DNA of 64,000 bases from Rhodoferax sp. Lineage in GTDB: Bacteria > Pseudomonadota > Gammaproteobacteria > Burkholderiales > Burkholderiaceae_C. Positions 60,734-64,000 of this stretch are shown here, piece by piece. Every line of letters starts with the position of its first letter. The stretch's first letter is position 1. Location: assembly GCF_028688795.1 (NCBI RefSeq), contig NZ_JAQTXM010000010.1, forward strand, positions 75,427 through 139,426. The letters are read 5' to 3'. The translations under genes were made by a program, and so were the position numbers. The notes under the pieces were generated by a model that worked only from the letters and a program-made list of their open reading frames with translations, ran no database searches and was not told the origin of the DNA.

Positions 60734-61600
60734 ATGAACTTCGAGCCATTCGTCCTCGGCCACGAGCCCGCCATCCGGCTGGGCTTCTTTGTGGGTGTTT
60801 TTACACTGGTCGCGTTATGGGAGGTGGCCGCGCCCCGGCGTGTGCTGACGCTGTCCAGAACCCTGCGTTGGACCAGCAACCTGGGGCTGGTGGTGCTCAA
60901 CACCATGCTGCTTCGCCTGCTTTTCCCGATCGCGGCGGTGGGCTTGGCGGCCTTTTGCGCGGCCCATGGCTGGGGTTTGCTCAACCACTTCGCGGTGCCG
61001 GTCTGGCTGGCGGTGCCCCTGGCCGTCATCGCCATGGACTTTGTGATCTGGTTGCAGCATGTGATGGTGCATGCGGTGCCGCTGCTGTGGCGCTTGCACC
61101 AGGTGCACCACGCTGACCCGGACTACGACCTGACCACCGGGGCGCGCTTTCACCCGATCGAGATTGCACTGTCGATGCTGATCAAGTTCGCCACCCTCAC
61201 GGTGCTTGGCCCCTCGGTGTTGGCCGTGATGATTTTTGAGGTGATGCTCAACGCCACCGCCATGTTCAACCACGGCAACATCCGCCTGCCCGCCAAGCTC
61301 GACGGCGCATTACGTTGGATTCTTGTGACCCCCGACATGCACCGGGTGCATCACTCGGTGGAGAGCGATGAATGCAACACCAACTTTGGCTTCAGCCTGA
61401 CCTGGTGGGACCGCCTGTTCGGCACCTACCGCGCCCAGGCCCGTGCGCCACAGACCACCATGGCCATTGGCCTGCATGGCCACACCCACCCGAGTGAAGT
61501 GGCGCGGCTGGGCGGCATGCTAATGATGCCTTTCAGGACGCAGGCTGATGGTTATGCCATCAACCGCCGTCAGTGGTCTGACAAGACACCAGCATCATGA
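60734..61600 (+). CDS. Sterol desaturase / fatty acid hydroxylase family protein
   Basis: A 288-residue integral membrane di-iron protein. Histidine boxes: LQHVMVHAVPLLWRLHQVHH, ARFHPIE, MFNHGNIRL, and PDMHRVHHSVESDE. Such enzymes hydroxylate or desaturate lipids. GGAG lies 7 bases before ATG 60734; ATG 60722 is in frame. Co-regulated, by inference, with the rhodanese and the ArsR-rhodanese operon; similar genes occur next to sulfide-responsive regulators in other bacteria. Confidence 0.88.
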   Translation: MNFEPFVLGHEPAIRLGFFVGVFTLVALWEVAAPRRVLTLSRTLRWTSNLGLVVLNTMLLRLLFPIAAVGLAAFCAAHGWGLLNHFAVPVWLAVPLAVIAMDFVIWLQHVMVHAVPLLWRLHQVHHADPDYDLTTGARFHPIEIALSMLIKFATLTVLGPSVLAVMIFEVMLNATAMFNHGNIRLPAKLDGALRWILVTPDMHRVHHSVESDECNTNFGFSLTWWDRLFGTYRAQARAPQTTMAIGLHGHTHPSEVARLGGMLMMPFRTQADGYAINRRQWSDKTPAS

Positions 61601-61650
61601 ACAAGAAGAAACAGAGACGCGTCCGTGATGACCGAACAGGCTAGAGCCCA

Positions 61651-62700
61651 TCACGAATGCGGATGCCGGTGGTGAATGTCTGGATAGTGCGCGTGGCTGT
61701 GTGCAAGCGGCGCATGTTGATGCGTGTGGGTGTGGGGCTCGGTGCCGTCCCAGTCGGCCGCATGGCTGTGCTGGTGGTGGGCATCGTGGCGGTGCGCGTG
61801 CGCGTGCGCCATTGCGGCATGCTGGTGGTCGTGGGCGTGGTGTTCCGTCAGGTGCAGCCAGACCCCTGCGGCCATGAGGCCCGCCGCCAGCCAGAAAACC
61901 GGGCTGACTGGCTCGCCAAACAACCCAATGGACAGCGCCGCACCGACAAATGGCGCGGTTGAAAAATACGCCCCGGTGCGAGCTGTACCCAAGCCACGCA
62001 AGGCCAGCACAAACAGCACCAGGCTGAAGCCGTAGCCTAAAAATCCAATCAGCATTGCGCTCGACACCAGGCTGGTGGTCGGCCATGCCGCGCCCAACGC
62101 CAAGCCCAGGCCAGTATTGACGCAGCCCGCCACCAAGCCCTTGCTGCCGGCAATGAACACCGCATCGGTGGCTGACACCTTGCGCGTGAGATTGTTGTCA
62201 ATGGCCCAGGCCAGACAGGCCCCAGCCAGTGCCAACGGGCCAAACCAGTCAACCGACACATCGCCGCTGGGCCAGGCCAACACGGCACCTCCCGCCACGA
62301 TCAGCGCCATGCCGAGCACGATGCGCCGGTCAGTGCTTTCCCGGAAGACCAGCCAGGCCAGCACTGCGGTCAGCACCGACTCCAGGTTGAGCAGCAGTGA
62401 TGCGGTGGCAGCAGTGGTGTGTGCCAGTCCCACCATCAACAACAGTGGCCCGAGCACACCGCCAAAAACAATCGCCCCCAGCAGCCAGGGCCATTCATGG
62501 GCCGGTAAATCGGGTGATGCCCACCCCTTGTCACGCAGCAGCCGGATCGCGGCCAGTCCCAGACCGCTGCCCAGATACAGCAAACCTGCCAGTAAAAATG
62601 GCGATGAGGTCAGCCCGTCGTCGATCAATTGCTTGGCAAACGGCGTGCTGGCCCCGAACAAAATAGCCGCGCCCAAGGCAGGCAAGGCGGCACGGTGCAT
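61651..62700 (-). CDS. EamA-family transporter with His-rich C-terminal tail
   Basis: A 349-residue DMT transporter of ten helices (LGAAILFGASTPFAKQLIDD; SLLLNLESVLTAVLAWLVFR). After the last helix (about 285) the chain continues with a 64-residue tail containing 24 His (for example MAHAHAHRHDAHHQHSHA), a probable metal-binding region. Third gene of the operon after DsrE, 22 bp apart. It may export a metal complex or a thiol compound; the sequence alone does not say. Confidence 0.85.
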   Translation of the reverse strand: MHRAALPALGAAILFGASTPFAKQLIDDGLTSSPFLLAGLLYLGSGLGLAAIRLLRDKGWASPDLPAHEWPWLLGAIVFGGVLGPLLLMVGLAHTTAATASLLLNLESVLTAVLAWLVFRESTDRRIVLGMALIVAGGAVLAWPSGDVSVDWFGPLALAGACLAWAIDNNLTRKVSATDAVFIAGSKGLVAGCVNTGLGLALGAAWPTTSLVSSAMLIGFLGYGFSLVLFVLALRGLGTARTGAYFSTAPFVGAALSIGLFGEPVSPVFWLAAGLMAAGVWLHLTEHHAHDHQHAAMAHAHAHRHDAHHQHSHAADWDGTEPHTHTHQHAPLAHSHAHYPDIHHRHPHS

Positions 62701-62722
62701 GGATGTCAACGGACGACTTGGC

Positions 62723-63076
62723 TCAGAACACCAGCACTTTGGCGGCTTCTGCCGTCCAGGCGGCCAGTTGTGCCAAGGTGCTGCGGTTGGCCCCTTCCAC
62801 CATCTCGGTTTGCGTGACACCGCGCGCATCCATGCAGGTACCGCAAAGGGCTACCTCACCTTTGCGAATGATCTTGCCCAGCATCAGTTGCACGTTGTAG
62901 TAGCCCTCAGGCACCTTTTGCCCGGCCTTGGCACAAGTCACCGCATCGGCCATCAGAAAAAGGCGCACCTGCTGCCCTTCCAGCCCCGCCAGCGCAGCAG
63001 CCAGTCGCAAGGCGTTGTAAGCACGTTCGTTGCCGTAAGGGGCATCGTTCAGGATAAAAAGTGTGGTGTTGCTCAT
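62723..63076 (-). CDS. DsrE-family sulfur-relay-like protein
   Basis: A 117-residue DsrE/YchN-like protein: TTLFILNDAPYGNERAYNAL at the start, FLMADAVTCAKAGQK, and GEVALCGTCMDARGV with a CxxC pair near residue 80. Such proteins bind persulfide sulfur or act in sulfur transfer. Starts inside the last codons of the ArsR-rhodanese gene (ATGA overlap), so they are co-expressed. Confidence 0.88.
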   Translation of the reverse strand: MSNTTLFILNDAPYGNERAYNALRLAAALAGLEGQQVRLFLMADAVTCAKAGQKVPEGYYNVQLMLGKIIRKGEVALCGTCMDARGVTQTEMVEGANRSTLAQLAAWTAEAAKVLVF

Positions 63077-63765
63077 GGTGTGCCTTTCGTGTTGACTGGC
63101 ATTGCGGGGGATTCAATGGCAAAGCCGGCGGCAAGCCATTCACTGACACCATCAGTGGTTTTTTTGGCGCGGTAGCCGCGCGCCAGCAGCAGCTTGACGG
63201 CCGCATCCGACATCACACAAAACGGCCCACGGCAATAGGCCACGATGTCGGCACCCAGCGGCAGCTCACTGATGCGCTGCTCCAATTCAGCCAGAGGCAA
63301 GGAGCGGGCAAACGGCAAATGCGCCACTTCAAATTCAGCCTGTGGCCTCACGTCAATCACCACCACCTGACCGTTGCGCGCCTGCGCCAATAAATCAGCC
63401 CGGCTGGTTTTGACCAGGTAGTCAGGCTCGGCCATCAATTGCTGCAAGGCCAGGCGCATTTCAACCAGATGCTCTTCGGCCACGGTGCGCAACGACACCC
63501 CCAGTTGTGCCACGTCAGCGCCGCTGAGGCTGTAAAACACATACTTACCCTCGCGGCGCGACTGCACCAGGTTGGCGTCGCGCAAGGCCTTGAGGTGGGC
63601 ACTGGCCAGCTTGACATCAATGGCCAACTCAGCCGTGAGCATTTCCACGCTTTTTTCGCCCTGCGCTAGCATTTCCAGCAACTCCAGGCGTTTCGGGCTG
63701 GCAAAGGCTTTGCCAATGCGGGCGACTTGTTCGTACAAGAGGTCTTTGAGTGTGCGTTCGTTCAT
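63073..63765 (-). CDS. ArsR-rhodanese fusion regulator
   Basis: A 230-residue fusion. Residues 1-100: ArsR winged helix (AELAIDVKLASAHLKALRDA, LVQSRREGKYVFYSLSG). Residues 120-215: rhodanese domain (VIDVRPQAEFEVAHLPFARS, active loop AYCRGPFCVMSDAAVK, Cys about 178). It presumably reads persulfide on the rhodanese Cys and controls a sulfur-stress operon, similar in logic to BigR/SqrR. The ArsR part lacks an obvious arsenic site. Autoregulation via the inverted repeat upstream is likely. Confidence 0.9.
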   Translation of the reverse strand: MNERTLKDLLYEQVARIGKAFASPKRLELLEMLAQGEKSVEMLTAELAIDVKLASAHLKALRDANLVQSRREGKYVFYSLSGADVAQLGVSLRTVAEEHLVEMRLALQQLMAEPDYLVKTSRADLLAQARNGQVVVIDVRPQAEFEVAHLPFARSLPLAELEQRISELPLGADIVAYCRGPFCVMSDAAVKLLLARGYRAKKTTDGVSEWLAAGFAIESPAMPVNTKGTP

Positions 63766-63769
63766 GGCT

Positions 63770-63792
63770 TACATTCTAATATCTTCAAGAAT
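63770..63792. promoter_or_regulatory. Operator of the ArsR-rhodanese operon
   Basis: ATTCT-N10-AGAAT (63773-63792) 7 bp before the start codon; on the minus strand it reads ATTCTTGAAGATATTAGAAT. Half of it, TATTAGAATGTA, recurs at 60648-60659. The remaining 208 bp to the window edge shows no gene; a weak copy of the repeat may lie at 63831-63878. Confidence 0.55.
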
Positions 63793-64000
63793 GAATAGCC
63801 TCCACAGCCATTCACTTGTGCATGTTTGAATATGCTCTGTAATCAATAGTTTCTTACGCATATAGGACAAGGGATAAACCGAGATTGTTCATTAGGACTT
63901 CTGCCGACTTTGGCGGCACAATAACTGCTCACATTTTCTTGTGGATTTCTAATGGCATCCATTAGAAATAGCTCAATGAAATCAACGCTGTTGTTCTGAA

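Noticed and set aside
63831..63878. Weak resemblance to the repeat near the right edge
   Set aside because: Only a few blocks match (TTTCTTACGCATATA, AAGGGATAAACC); below what I would call a copy.
1..64000. tRNA, rRNA, CRISPR arrays and insertion sequences
   Set aside because: Looked for cloverleaf-type or array patterns and transposase motifs while reading; found none convincing. A covariance-model search would be needed to exclude small RNAs.

Overview
The window looks like the chromosome of a Comamonadaceae betaproteobacterium (Burkholderiales), most like Rhodoferax. The inference rests on the protein families, the surE-pcm-nlpD order, the many c-type cytochrome and rhodanese genes, and a short repeat seen between genes throughout. 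I saw no rRNA, tRNA, CRISPR array or insertion sequence. No database search was possible, so names rest on motifs, length and context.

Layout. 1-11 kb: a truncated Na+/solute symporter with a fused DUF4212-like N-terminus, PEP synthase (ppsA) and its regulator ppsR, a TonB-like protein, a GlcG-like protein, a BI-1/YccA membrane protein, a lipoprotein, rlmD, and the stationary-phase cluster surE-pcm-nlpD. 11-22 kb: a respiratory block. A long minus-strand operon reads cydP-cydA-cydB-Rieske protein-cydX-ybgE-FAD oxidoreductase-truncated haemoglobin. A sigma-54 activator with a cysteine-bearing PAS-like domain is transcribed divergently. Downstream, a degenerate metallo-beta-lactamase-fold gene and ccoG sit behind a sequence very like the cyd promoter. 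22-27 kb: AhpD-like, thioredoxin-like, LysR and EamA genes, plus relics. 27-33 kb: an operon for an octahaem cytochrome (tetrathionate reductase family), a membrane cytochrome b, a DUF3373 outer-membrane barrel, a small periplasmic protein and two rhodanese proteins. 33-37 kb: TetR plus a MacA/DevBCA-like ABC efflux system. 37-41 kb: more cytochromes c (an internally duplicated tetrahaem protein, a NapC-like quinol dehydrogenase, two monohaem proteins and a dead paralogue), with a textbook FNR box. 41-48 kb: rhodanese, methyltransferase, haem-domain protein, glgC, thioesterase, DUF3422, Tat-dependent MBL hydrolase and VIT transporter. 48-53 kb: arsenic operon arsR-arsD-arsA-arsC-acr3. 53-64 kb: accessory enzymes, a sigma factor, LysR, two broken genes, LMW phosphatase, and a sulfur-sensing group (ArsR-rhodanese fusion, DsrE-like protein, His-rich exporter) that shares an operator sequence with a rhodanese/sterol-desaturase-family pair 3 kb away.

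How it works together. The picture is a facultative bacterium with flexible respiration: a bd oxidase for low oxygen or inhibitors, several multihaem routes to terminal acceptors under apparent FNR control, and recurring persulfide chemistry (five rhodanese genes, DsrE, ArsR-rhodanese).

Most notable: (1) the apparently sigma-54-controlled bd/Rieske/FAD/globin operon, with a matching promoter and upstream sites at the MBL-ccoG operon; (2) the octahaem cytochrome-porin-rhodanese operon; (3) a family of about 60-70 bp repeats, every clear copy in the same orientation, one of them read in frame inside rlmD.
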